From assembly GCA_023144635.1 (NCBI GenBank), contig JAGLFH010000044.1:1-41949 (forward strand): DNA of 41,949 bases, written 5' to 3'. The stretch is from Candidatus Auribacterota bacterium (lineage in GTDB: Bacteria; Auribacterota; JAFGBW01; JAFGJP01). Positions within the stretch are counted from its first letter, which is position 1; each line of letters opens with the position of its first letter. Below, piece after piece: positions 23,359 to 31,326 of this stretch. Below the pieces are notes generated by a model. The model did not search any database. It was not told the DNA's origin and was given only the letters and a program-made list of their open reading frames with translations. The position numbers and the translations under genes are program-made.

Positions 23359-24555
23359 ATGCAAGCTTTTATTATAATGCAAATAGGAAATCCTGATCTT
23401 GATTCTATTTATCAAGACCTATTTATCCCTGCTTTAGAATCTTCAGGATTCTCAAGAGAACAAATTAAGCGAGTTGATAAACATAATAAAGGAGAGCTTC
23501 TTAAAAGTGAAATAATCAACTTCATTAATTCTTCAGATATCATCATTGCTGATCTTACTAATGAAAGGCAAAATTGCTATCTTGAAGTCGGTTATGCTAT
23601 GGGTACAGGTAAATTATCTAATTTAATTCTAGCTTCAAAAGAAGATCACTATCCAGATAGTCCAAATTATAAAAAAGGAGGCCCTAAAATACATTTTGAT
23701 CTTATTGGTTATGATATTTTATTTTGGGATCCTTCTGAAATAGAAAAAGCAAAAACCGATCTTATTAAACGCATAAATTATCGTTTTAATGTATTAAGGG
23801 AAAAGGATTCTATCAATAATCTTGTTAAATGGGATAAAGAATGGTTTTCACAACATCAGTCCTATGCCATAAAACAATTAAAAAACTTTCAAATTAAAGG
23901 ATATTTTGAACTTAAATTATCATTGTTTAATTCCACCATGCAATTATCTTCTACTGAATTATACGATATTGCAAAGCGTTCTGAAATTAATATACGTGGA
24001 AATTGCCCTATAGGAGTAATTTATGAAAGGGAAGAATTTAAGCCGAAACCAAAGAAAGACTCGATATCAGCTGAAATCCCTATTCTTCGTGATGAATCTG
24101 AAAAGAAATATCAATATGATTATTGGGTTCTAAGAAAAAATGGCGATTTTTATGTTTCAAAAAGTTATCTAGAAAATATTATTCAGCCAGGTTGCTTATT
24201 TATCCAAAATAGAATCCGTCAAATCGCGGAAGCACTGCTTTATGCTCATAGACTTTATACTAATTTTCATGTAGCTACTACATCTCATATTTTTGTAAGT
24301 ATTCATCATAATGGCTTTAAGGGACTTTCTCTCTGCAATGGAATAAGGGATGGCGTTGACATTATTAATAGATCAACAACAGAAAATGATGTTTACTATG
24401 AAAATGTAATCCCTTTTGAACTCATAGAAAATAATATAATGGATTATGTTAAAGAGTTTGCTAAACCTTTTTTTGAATTATTCGAATATTATGAAGTCCC
24501 TGAAAGCCTCTTAGAAGATGTTGTAAAAACATTTCTTGCAAAAATTATATCTTAG
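23359..24555 (+). CDS. Deoxyribosyltransferase/TIR-like domain protein with large C-terminal domain
   Basis: AAGGA lies a few bases before the ATG. The N-terminal domain (about residues 1-140) begins AFIIMQIG, then IIIADLTNERQNCYLEVGYAMG with Glu 76 at the expected catalytic position, and HFDLIGYDILFW. The remaining 250 residues have no motif I recognise. The same N-terminal fold occurs in the gene at 13542-14288, but the proteins differ elsewhere. As in TIR/deoxyribosyltransferase-like effectors, NAD or nucleotide cleavage is a reasonable inference. It is bracketed with the HEPN-like gene by direct repeats. Confidence 0.7.
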   Translation: MQAFIIMQIGNPDLDSIYQDLFIPALESSGFSREQIKRVDKHNKGELLKSEIINFINSSDIIIADLTNERQNCYLEVGYAMGTGKLSNLILASKEDHYPDSPNYKKGGPKIHFDLIGYDILFWDPSEIEKAKTDLIKRINYRFNVLREKDSINNLVKWDKEWFSQHQSYAIKQLKNFQIKGYFELKLSLFNSTMQLSSTELYDIAKRSEINIRGNCPIGVIYEREEFKPKPKKDSISAEIPILRDESEKKYQYDYWVLRKNGDFYVSKSYLENIIQPGCLFIQNRIRQIAEALLYAHRLYTNFHVATTSHIFVSIHHNGFKGLSLCNGIRDGVDIINRSTTENDVYYENVIPFELIENNIMDYVKEFAKPFFELFEYYEVPESLLEDVVKTFLAKIIS

Positions 24556-24572
24556 AGGATACGCAAAGTTTA

Positions 24573-24702
24573 TTTAATTTATTCTATAGCTTATTATGCT
24601 AAAATAAATATATTGGCTTGTTTAAATTTATTTTATTCATAATCCTATTTATTATTGGTATTTTTCTTAAAGATTATATTAGCAAGAAAAAGTGGCTTAA
24701 AT
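24573..24702 (+). repeat. Direct repeat, right copy
   Basis: Homologous to 22513-22650, sharing TTTAATTTATTCT, TTATTCATAATC, TTTTTCTTAAAGA and CAAGAAAAAGTGGCTT in the same order. Confidence 0.7.
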
Positions 24703-24704
24703 AG
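24618..24704 (+). CDS. Tiny hydrophobic peptide (28 aa), copy 2
   Basis: The only available start is TTG 24618. MFKFILFIILFIIGIFLKDY ends in the basic tail ISKKKWLK. It is the paralogue of the peptide at 22562, and its intact reading frame suggests the ancestral form. No clear ribosome site, so it may be a relic of duplication. Confidence 0.35.
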   Translation: MFKFILFIILFIIGIFLKDYISKKKWLK

Positions 24705-24783
24705 TTTAGAAGTTATATAATTATACATAACAAAAAAGAATAAAAATAATTCTTCTAATTAGTAAAGATAAATAGTCAATACC

Positions 24784-25602
24784 ATGATTTCTTTTTTATT
24801 TTGGAACATAAAGAAAAATAATTCTCTACAAGAAAGCATTAATAGAATTACATCCAACTATGAAGTTGATATCTTAATGCTTGCAGAATGTTCTATAGAA
24901 CCTTATGAGTTATTAAATAGTTTAAATCAAGATAGAAAATATAAATATCATTATGCTCCTAGTATAGGATGTAAAAAGATATTAATATTCACAAGATTTA
25001 GTAATAATTTTATACGACCTTTACATGATTCTAATTATTTTACAATTAGACATTTAAAATTACCTGGACTAAAAGACATTTTATTAGTAATTAATCATTT
25101 CCCAAGTAAAAGCTTTTGGCGTAATTCTAGTCAAGCTCTTGAATGTTTTAAATTTGCAAATTCGATTAGGTCTAAAGAAGAAGAAATAGGACATTCAAGG
25201 ACTATATTAGTTGGTGATTTAAACATGAATCCCTTTGAAGATGGTCTTATAGGTGCTTCAGGATTACATTCTGTTATGAGTCGACAAATTGCTAAAAAGA
25301 GAACACGCATCGTACAAAATGAGAAATATCCCTTTTTCTATAATCCCATGTGGAATTTATTTGGTGATGAAACACCAGGCCCTCCAGGGACATATTATTA
25401 CAGCAGTTCAGAGCAAAATGTATTTTTCTGGAATATGTATGATCAAGTTTTAATTAGACCTGATTTACTTGACTATTTCAAAAATGATGAATTGAAAATT
25501 TTGGAATCTGATGGAAATATTTCATTCTTAAATTCACAAGGGAATCCTGATATAAATGCTATTTCTGACCATCTTCCACTATTTTTTAAACTTAAACTTT
25601 AA
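24784..25602 (+). CDS. Endonuclease/exonuclease/phosphatase (EEP) family protein
   Basis: The EEP metal site is complete: N8 (FWNIKK), E35 (LMLAECS), a His in VINHFPSK, D145 and N147 in VGDLNMNP, and D262-H263 in ISDHLPLF. Length 272 is normal. Substrate unknown: DNA, RNA, or phospholipid/phosphoester. No strong ribosome site. It is 14 bp upstream of a conserved-looking 141-residue partner, so the pair probably acts together, perhaps as a defence nuclease with a regulator. Confidence 0.85.
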   Translation: MISFLFWNIKKNNSLQESINRITSNYEVDILMLAECSIEPYELLNSLNQDRKYKYHYAPSIGCKKILIFTRFSNNFIRPLHDSNYFTIRHLKLPGLKDILLVINHFPSKSFWRNSSQALECFKFANSIRSKEEEIGHSRTILVGDLNMNPFEDGLIGASGLHSVMSRQIAKKRTRIVQNEKYPFFYNPMWNLFGDETPGPPGTYYYSSSEQNVFFWNMYDQVLIRPDLLDYFKNDELKILESDGNISFLNSQGNPDINAISDHLPLFFKLKL

Positions 25603-25616
25603 AGAGAGGTGTAAAT

Positions 25617-26042
25617 ATGAACGATTTATGGCCAAAAGAATTTGAACCTTCTGAAATAGAAACTCCTATAACGATTCTTAAAGAACAAGCATCATTTTTA
25701 GCAAATAAAACTAACAATATGCTTAAAGCAGAAGTAGTGCAAACAGGTTTATTGGAGGAAATTTTCGGCAAATCAGAACCTAAAAAGTTTTATTATGTCT
25801 TTTATATTGTAGCACCTGCTTTAGACAACTATAGATATGAACTTTTAAATATTACATATCCTCTTGATAGTTATCCTGTTTACATTTTTCCTAGTATTGA
25901 TATCTCGAAAGAATTTCCACCTGCTAAAACAGGCCAAATAGAAGCAATCTCAGAAGAAGAATTTAAAAAATATCTAAAGTTAATCTTTAATTCAGAAGAA
26001 ACAAAAAGGATAATTGGTGCAATACTTTCACAAATGACTTAA
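25617..26042 (+). CDS. Conserved partner of the EEP nuclease (141 aa)
   Basis: AGAGAGGTG precedes the ATG. MNDLWPKEFEPSEIETPITI, then LKEQASFLANKTNNMLKAEV is an opening that I recall from small proteins of unknown function on mobile islands. A central beta-rich segment (FYYVFYIVAPALDNYRYELL) and a C-terminal helix follow. Function unknown; adaptor or inhibitor of the EEP protein is inferred from the close spacing. Confidence 0.65.
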   Translation: MNDLWPKEFEPSEIETPITILKEQASFLANKTNNMLKAEVVQTGLLEEIFGKSEPKKFYYVFYIVAPALDNYRYELLNITYPLDSYPVYIFPSIDISKEFPPAKTGQIEAISEEEFKKYLKLIFNSEETKRIIGAILSQMT

Positions 26043-26131
26043 TCCTAATGTTATCAATGTAAAACTGTTTATTATTTAATAAGATTAAAAAGTATTTTTT
26101 ATATTAAGCTAACAGAGCCATGAATTAGCTT

Positions 26132-27568
26132 TTACCATATTGATATTAACTGCAACTTCCCGCCATCATAAACTGATTCATCATCATTTCTATCAAGATC
26201 AAATGAAATACCAATATTTGCATAAGTATTTTTAGTATATTTATATTCAGCACCAAGTATTAATCTGTAATTGTCAGCTTCAAAATTAAATGCTGAATGT
26301 TCATCAGTTTTTCTATGACTAAAGATAAATCCATAATCAGAAGTTAATTTCTTAGAATGTTTCTTATTAAAGACTATTCTGCTTAATAAGTCCCTATCTT
26401 CATAATCAAAAGCTTCATTAAGAAAATCTTTTTTCTGTTGAACTAGAATGTATTTAATATCTGCTTCTATTTTCCAATCTACTGAAAGCTCTTTATTGAA
26501 TAATAATCCAAAAGTCGTTAACCCATTTTGCATATCATAATTATTTTGATCATCAACCGCAGTATCTATTTCTTCATCCTCATATTGATATGTTATATAT
26601 GGCATAATATTTAAATTGTCACCAATTAAATTTAATGACATTCCAATATAACCAGCTTTAGTTTTTCTACTGTGATTATTATCTTCTTCAAGATAAATAA
26701 TTTTCTTTTCACTATTAGTAGTTAAAGCTCCAAATATTTGTAATCCAATATCTTCACAAGGAAACCACTCAACTTTTCCTTTCAGAGCATAAGGTTTTTG
26801 TTTATAAACTTCTTCTTCAATACCATCTGATAATCTATAAGTTAAATTATTATAGAGATCCAAAAAAGCTATAGAAAACTGATAATTGAAAAACGAATTA
26901 CTTTTTCCTATTCCCAGCTCTAAATCAATATCTTGTTTATTAAAAGAAGGATTAAGTGTAAAAAAGGAATATAGTCCTGTATCAAAGAAACTTTTATCAA
27001 AAAGGCTGAATTCTAAGTAATCTCTTTGAGCTTCTAAAGTTTCTTCTTTGAAATATTTGAATTTAAATACATTTTCATCATTTAAAGGAATGCTTGTTTT
27101 TACTTCTCCAATATTATAAAGATTTATTTTACTAATACTCCCAAATAAAAATCTAAATCCATTATCTGTGTTATACCATTTATTATTCCATGAATTTGAA
27201 TAAGAATAATTTAATACATCTAGTCTGTATTCTTTATCCATCTCAGGATTAAGCCAAGGCAAGTTATTTACAGGATCAGCAATACGATGCCATGCTCTTT
27301 CCTGCCAGAAATTTAATGTTGTTAATCCCTGATAATTTACTTGTTTTAGAACAGCATTTTTATCAATAAAACCAATAATTGAAACTTCATTTGTTTCAAT
27401 CTTTACTTCATATTTTCCAGCTATTTCATCAATTATCTTTAACTTTGTTCCTTTTTTGATATGACCAATGATTTTATCTTCTGAGAATAAAGGACTATCT
27501 TTAACAATAACATCACAAAAAACCGGAAAAGCCATAAAAATTAAAATAAGGAATAGTAAATATCTCAT
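26132..27568 (-). CDS. Outer-membrane beta-barrel protein with N-terminal SH3-like domain
   Basis: A signal peptide (about residues 1-18) is followed by a bacterial SH3-like domain (VIVKDSPLFSEDKIIGHIKK...KGTKLKI) and then about 370 residues of alternating aromatic/polar beta strands, ending ...GGKLQLISIW with aromatic strand-end residues as in outer-membrane barrels. It is the last gene of the recombinase-peptidase-PA2779 operon. A perfect hairpin lies just before its ATG. It could be a surface receptor or secretion pore for the locus; nothing fixes the ligand. Confidence 0.75.
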   Translation of the reverse strand: MRYLLFLILIFMAFPVFCDVIVKDSPLFSEDKIIGHIKKGTKLKIIDEIAGKYEVKIETNEVSIIGFIDKNAVLKQVNYQGLTTLNFWQERAWHRIADPVNNLPWLNPEMDKEYRLDVLNYSYSNSWNNKWYNTDNGFRFLFGSISKINLYNIGEVKTSIPLNDENVFKFKYFKEETLEAQRDYLEFSLFDKSFFDTGLYSFFTLNPSFNKQDIDLELGIGKSNSFFNYQFSIAFLDLYNNLTYRLSDGIEEEVYKQKPYALKGKVEWFPCEDIGLQIFGALTTNSEKKIIYLEEDNNHSRKTKAGYIGMSLNLIGDNLNIMPYITYQYEDEEIDTAVDDQNNYDMQNGLTTFGLLFNKELSVDWKIEADIKYILVQQKKDFLNEAFDYEDRDLLSRIVFNKKHSKKLTSDYGFIFSHRKTDEHSAFNFEADNYRLILGAEYKYTKNTYANIGISFDLDRNDDESVYDGGKLQLISIW

Positions 27569-27576
27569 AATATAAA

Positions 27577-27598
27577 AGGGGCTAATTAAATAGCCCCT
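27577..27598 (-). terminator. Hairpin between PA2779-like and barrel genes
   Basis: AGGGGCTA and TAGCCCCT form a perfect 8-bp stem with a 6-nt loop. On the minus strand it is followed by TTTTATATT and then the barrel ATG at 27568. It can act as attenuator or mRNA stability element, so the barrel protein may be made at a different level from the upstream genes. Confidence 0.6.
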
Positions 27599-27619
27599 CT
27601 ATTGTTTTGTACTGATTAT

Positions 27620-27988
27620 TTATCTATAAGTTGATGTAGATTTACTTTCTTGTGCTAATGCACCAATTGAAGCACTAATAAGTAATAAAACAAGTAACAT
27701 GCCTAATGCTTCTAAAGCAGGATCACCACTGCCTGCTGTATCTGCTTTTAAACCTGAATACAAAGCTATTATGTCTTTATTTGTTAAGCCCTGAAATCTC
27801 TGTTGTATTTCTTGTTGAGATAAGCCTGTTTTTGCTAGATCTTTTTCAAAAACTTGCAAGAATTCCTGTTTATTAACTTCAACTTTTGATTGTATTGGTG
27901 CGCCAGCAACAGGAATGGTAATCCCAACAATAAAATAAGCAAATAATGTTATAAAAACAGTACCCGGATTCACTATGATTCTTTTCAT
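27620..27988 (-). CDS. PA2779-family membrane protein, copy 2
   Basis: GGGGGAATA precedes the ATG. Signal or membrane helix (about residues 8-28), then a helical domain (LQVFEKDLAKTGLSQQEIQQ...GLTNKDIIALYSGL), then a Gly/Ala linker and a second membrane helix (LEALGMLLVLLLISASIGAL). This is the PA2779 layout. It is paralogous to the next gene upstream. PA2779-type proteins accompany PA2778-type C39 peptidases, as here; the substrate of the pair is not known to me. Confidence 0.7.
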   Translation of the reverse strand: MKRIIVNPGTVFITLFAYFIVGITIPVAGAPIQSKVEVNKQEFLQVFEKDLAKTGLSQQEIQQRFQGLTNKDIIALYSGLKADTAGSGDPALEALGMLLVLLLISASIGALAQESKSTSTYR

Positions 27989-28006
27989 TATATTCCCCCT
28001 TTTTTG

Positions 28007-28405
28007 TTACTGAACTCTATATTTATCAAGTGCTTTTTCAAAATCCTCATCATCGTCATTCATGTTTGCTGAAACACCAACAAGCAGAATAATCAAACAT
28101 ACAATGAATATTCCCTGAAGTATTTGCATTGAAGAATTATCTTCTGCACCAGCAACATTAACTGCTTTAACCTGATTAAATAAAACAATGAGGTCTTTAT
28201 TAGTTAAATACTGGAATTTTTCTTTGATCTCACTTCTTGAAAACCCTGCTTTTAATAAATCATTTTCTATAGAATTTAATATTTCCTCTTTCTTTAGCCC
28301 TGGTTTTGATAATACTGGTGAAGCATTTGCTGGAACAGTCACTACAAACAAATAAGCAATACTTACAACAAAAACTATTAAAGGATTTACTATTGGAATC
28401 TTCAA
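28007..28405 (-). CDS. PA2779-family membrane protein, copy 1
   Basis: The start is TTG 28405 with GGGGGTG upstream. It has the same layout as copy 2: an N-terminal membrane helix, the LKAGFSRSEIKEKFQYLTNK domain, and a C-terminal membrane helix (LQGIFIVCLIILLVGVSA) plus an acidic tail (DDDEDFEK). The paralogous pair probably arose by tandem duplication, since both proteins share the same domain order and the L-T-N-K-D core. Confidence 0.7.
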   Translation of the reverse strand: MKIPIVNPLIVFVVSIAYLFVVTVPANASPVLSKPGLKKEEILNSIENDLLKAGFSRSEIKEKFQYLTNKDLIVLFNQVKAVNVAGAEDNSSMQILQGIFIVCLIILLVGVSANMNDDDEDFEKALDKYRVQ

Positions 28406-28448
28406 ACAACACCCCCTTTCTTATAAAGTTATTTAGTTTCTTTTAACA

Positions 28449-29099
28449 TCACCTCCCTGCAATTAATTTAATATTTGTATTGATTATTGAATTTAGTATT
28501 TCATCATTACTCAGTTTTAAAGCCTTATTGTAATGCTCTAAAGCTTTTGATTTATTTCCTGATTCAAAACAAATTAAAGCTAAGTGGTAATAAGCTATTG
28601 AAAGAAATTCTTCTTGATCTTGTTGACAAACATTTATAGCTTGTTCTACATTTTTCTTTGCATTTTGATATTCTTTTCTTTTGAAATAAGTCCAGCCAAG
28701 GGTGTCATAATAGAACCAGATTTCTTCAGGTTTTAGAGTAATAGCTTTATTTACAAGTTCTAATGCTTCATCAAGATTTTCATTGTTATCAAGATAAATA
28801 CAAGCAAGATTATTAATGGCTTCACTACAATTATTATTAATTTCAATTGCTTGTTTATAAGATTCAATCGCTTTTTCTTTTTCACCTATTTTGCTGTATA
28901 TATTTCCAAGATTTGTCCATGCAATTGCATTTTCAGGTTGTTCTATAACTGCTTTCTGGTATTCTGATAGAGCTTTTTGTTTTAAATCCTGCATTTCAAA
29001 ACTATAACCAGTTAATAAGTGATTTCTTTTTTTATAGAAGTCTGTTGATGTACAGCCAGTAAAATATAATGCTAATAATATTAAATATTTAGTTTTCAT
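28449..29099 (-). CDS. TPR lipoprotein (detached TPR half of a PA2778-type protein)
   Basis: Lipobox LYFTGC gives a lipidated Cys at about residue 16. Four to five TPRs follow (ALSEYQKAVIEQPENAIAWT, NLGNIYSKIGEKEKAIESYK). Its start overlaps the peptidase gene by 11 bp. In PA2778-type proteins, as I recall them, a C39-like domain and TPRs are in one chain; here they are two proteins, probably working as a complex in the envelope. Confidence 0.8.
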   Translation of the reverse strand: MKTKYLILLALYFTGCTSTDFYKKRNHLLTGYSFEMQDLKQKALSEYQKAVIEQPENAIAWTNLGNIYSKIGEKEKAIESYKQAIEINNNCSEAINNLACIYLDNNENLDEALELVNKAITLKPEEIWFYYDTLGWTYFKRKEYQNAKKNVEQAINVCQQDQEEFLSIAYYHLALICFESGNKSKALEHYNKALKLSNDEILNSIINTNIKLIAGR

Positions 29100-29634
29100 T
29101 TTCTGGATAAATTAAAAAAGCACAATTACCTGTTTCTTTCCAAGGCTTTTCAAGTTTTTTATATTTTAATTCTGCTGATTTTTCACTCCCTGAATGGCAA
29201 TAAAATACTTGTTTGTCATCGTTATAGCCATAAATCACAAAAAAATGATAATTTTTGAAGATAGAGAAATTTTTAACTGGATTTCCTTTTGTTAAAACTA
29301 TTACAGGATTGTTTTGATTAATTTTTTGTTTTAAATCCTGAATATTTGATTTATAAATTTCTGACGTAAAATTATGTTTTCTGACAAATAGCAGTAGATC
29401 TATTGATAATGTTCCTTTTAGCTCTGGATTATAGATATATTTTGCTATTTCCTCTTGCGATATTTCTTTGTCATAATAATTGAAAACAATAGCTAAAGAT
29501 GCTGGCCCACAATAATTCTTATTCTGTTTTATAAAAGGTATTTCGAGAATTTTTGAATCTGCTACTAAATTTATTGGCAAAAAATAAATACTTGTCAAAA
29601 TAAATAGTCTGATTAATTTAGTAAGAATCTTCAT
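29089..29634 (-). CDS. C39-like cysteine peptidase, PA2778 type
   Basis: Signal peptide or anchor (about residues 8-24), then IPFIKQNKNYCGPASLAIVF with catalytic Cys42, and the His region NYHFFVIYGYNDD followed by FYCHSG. Length 181 matches a single papain-like C39 domain. The start overlaps the recombinase 3' end by 17 bp, so it is co-translated with it. Substrate unknown; the neighbouring PA2779-like proteins are the obvious candidates. Confidence 0.8.
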   Translation of the reverse strand: MKILTKLIRLFILTSIYFLPINLVADSKILEIPFIKQNKNYCGPASLAIVFNYYDKEISQEEIAKYIYNPELKGTLSIDLLLFVRKHNFTSEIYKSNIQDLKQKINQNNPVIVLTKGNPVKNFSIFKNYHFFVIYGYNDDKQVFYCHSGSEKSAELKYKKLEKPWKETGNCAFLIYPENEN

Positions 29635-30241
29635 ATAAATGCCCTAAAGCTTTCTCTAGTTCTTCATTCATTACATCCGCATAAACTTCAGTGGTGGTAA
29701 TTCTTGAATGACCAAGTTGTTTTTGAATAAGTCTTATGTTCCTACTTGCTCTTAAAAGGAAAGAGGCATACGTATGTCTTACACTATGTATTGAATAATG
29801 AACTGGCAAGCCTGCTTTTAAAACTAATTTTTTAAAATCACTTTGAAATGTCCTTTTTGATAAATGCTTTCCTTTTTTATTACAAAATAATGGTGCATTT
29901 TCGTTTGTATACTCATTGTGATTATATTTCCACTTTAAATAAAATATACAAGCCTGCTTGAATTTTGTGTTGATTCTGACAATTCGTTTTCTACCACCTT
30001 TTCCATGTCTAACAACAATAGATGATTGATTTTTTTTTATGAGTAAATCCCCACATTTTAAATCAGCAACTTCTTGTACTCTTAAACCTGTATTAAGTAA
30101 AAGCTCAATAAGAAACCAGTCTCTTATGTTTAGTTTTAATCTTGCCTTTTTTGTTATTTGCTTTTTACAATATATTCTTAGCTTTTTAATCTCATCAATA
30201 TTTAAAAACTTGCTTTCATCAAGCACCCAGACAAATGTCAT
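29618..30241 (-). CDS. Catalytic-only tyrosine recombinase (FimB/FimE-size)
   Basis: AGGAG lies 8 bases before ATG 30241. The 207 residues contain only the catalytic domain: R54 (TGLRVQE), K81 (RHGKGGRKR), H152-x-x-R155 (HSVRH), H178 (LGHSRITTT) and Y187. The N-terminal core-binding domain of Xer and phage integrases is missing, as in FimB/FimE-type invertases of about 200 residues. Its 3' end overlaps the peptidase gene, so it is part of the envelope operon. Directly upstream are tandem 12-bp repeats and two inverted 24-bp sites, making a site-specific inversion system likely. Confidence 0.85.
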   Translation of the reverse strand: MTFVWVLDESKFLNIDEIKKLRIYCKKQITKKARLKLNIRDWFLIELLLNTGLRVQEVADLKCGDLLIKKNQSSIVVRHGKGGRKRIVRINTKFKQACIFYLKWKYNHNEYTNENAPLFCNKKGKHLSKRTFQSDFKKLVLKAGLPVHYSIHSVRHTYASFLLRASRNIRLIQKQLGHSRITTTEVYADVMNEELEKALGHLYEDSY

Positions 30242-30252
30242 GTTGTTTTCTC

Positions 30253-30276
30253 CTAACTAGTTCTCTAACTAGTTCA
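30253..30276. repeat. Two tandem 12-bp repeats with AACTAGTT palindromes
   Basis: CTAACTAGTTCT is followed directly by CTAACTAGTTCA. Each contains the perfect palindrome AACTAGTT. They begin a few bases upstream of the recombinase ribosome site and run into the left 24-bp site. They may be accessory binding sites or an operator. Confidence 0.8.
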
Positions 30277-30296
30277 CACTTCCGCAGTAAGATGAA
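30273..30296. repeat. Left recombination-like site
   Basis: Read on the minus strand it matches the site at 30409-30432 in 19 of 24 positions without gaps; shared blocks are TTCA, CTGCGGAA and GTGAA. It is inverted relative to the right site, including the central four bases (CGCA here, TGCG there). Confidence 0.6.
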
Positions 30297-30325
30297 GTTT
30301 TTATCTTGCAGAATATGGATTTAGG

Positions 30326-30344
30326 AACTATTATTTAAATAGTT
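30326..30344. other. Hairpin inside the putative invertible segment
   Basis: AACTATT-ATTTA-AATAGTT is a perfect 7-bp stem with a 5-nt loop, followed on the plus strand by T-rich sequence. It could be a weak terminator or protein site within the segment. Confidence 0.4.
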
Positions 30345-30408
30345 TTTGGTTTTTATGGGGGATTTCTAACTTTCTTGTGGATAACTTTTGAAATTATAGG
30401 ACTAATCT

Positions 30409-30432
30409 TTCACTTTTCTGCGGAAAGGTGAA
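30409..30432. repeat. Right recombination-like site
   Basis: Two near-perfect 10-bp inverted arms (TTCACTTTTC and GAAAGGTGAA, 9 of 10 complementary) surround a 4-bp centre TGCG. This is the layout of tyrosine recombinase core sites. It lies 30 bp before the start of the 60-aa gene at 30462. Confidence 0.6.
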
Positions 30433-30461
30433 GTTTGCAAGGATTTTTTTAATAAAATTCT

Positions 30462-30644
30462 ATGAAATTAAAAGATAAAATAGATATTTTAACAGTCTGT
30501 CAGGTTCACGGTTATGAGGGATTAGGAAGTAAAATCAATAAAATATATGGTAAAGAACATTCAGATATTTCATTGTTCCAGAACATAAACTATGTAATTT
30601 CATCACAGAAAGAAAAAAATTATTATCCCCTAGAACTAAAATGA
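30462..30644 (+). CDS. Small hypothetical protein (60 aa)
   Basis: MKLKDKIDILTVCQVHGYEG begins a polar protein of unknown family. No good ribosome site directly before the ATG. It is the first gene right of the putative switch and 46 bp before the HAD gene, so its transcription could depend on the segment's orientation. Confidence 0.4.
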   Translation: MKLKDKIDILTVCQVHGYEGLGSKINKIYGKEHSDISLFQNINYVISSQKEKNYYPLELK

Positions 30645-30690
30645 ATATTGCTTATCTTTTAAATCATGATTCTTTTATTAAGGAAGAATA

Positions 30691-31326
30691 ATGAAAACAG
30701 AAGCTGTAATTTTTGATTATGGAAATGTTTTTGTGAAGGATGAAGATCCGGGTTTATATAAGTATGTTGCAGAAAAAATATCAAAACCTGTAAAAGATGT
30801 TGAAAAAGTTATTATTGAAGAATATAAGGGTTTATTTATAGGTAAAATATCTGAGAATTTATTTTGGAAGAATGTTTTAAACAGGTTAGATTATAAAGGA
30901 TATTTCGATTGTTCTAATATTTATAAAGAAGTATATCATTCTGCTCTTGTTCCAAATCAAGAGATATTAGATGTTGCTAGAAAAATAAGAAGTAAAAATA
31001 TTAAAACAGGAATTCTCTCAAATTTAATTACTCCACTTGTTCACATTTGTAGGTCAAATAATTATTTTTGTGATTTTGATCCTATTATTACTTCTGCTGA
31101 AGCAGGTTATAAGAAGCCAGATAAGGAAATTTATCTTAAGATATTTGGTCTTCTCAATCTTGATGATAATCAGGCTAATAAAATTATTTATGTGGATGAT
31201 AAAGAAGAATATTTAGTGCCTACAAGAAAAATAGGTATGCGCACTGTTTTGTTTAATCTTACTGAAGCAAAAAATCCTCAGGAAGAGCTTGAAAATAAAT
31301 TAATAGGGGTTGGATTAAAAATATGA
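30691..31326 (+). CDS. HAD-superfamily hydrolase (YihX-like)
   Basis: AAGGAAG precedes the ATG. Motif I is IFDYGNV with nucleophile D9 and Gly in place of the usual second Asp, as in YihX-type FDLGNV phosphatases. Motif II is TGILSN, motif III Lys in YKKPDKEIY, motif IV IIYVDDKEEYL followed by A-x-x-x-G-M-like RKIGMRTVLF. Length 211 is normal. Likely a small-molecule phosphatase. It overlaps the next gene by 4 bp. Confidence 0.85.
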   Translation: MKTEAVIFDYGNVFVKDEDPGLYKYVAEKISKPVKDVEKVIIEEYKGLFIGKISENLFWKNVLNRLDYKGYFDCSNIYKEVYHSALVPNQEILDVARKIRSKNIKTGILSNLITPLVHICRSNNYFCDFDPIITSAEAGYKKPDKEIYLKIFGLLNLDDNQANKIIYVDDKEEYLVPTRKIGMRTVLFNLTEAKNPQEELENKLIGVGLKI

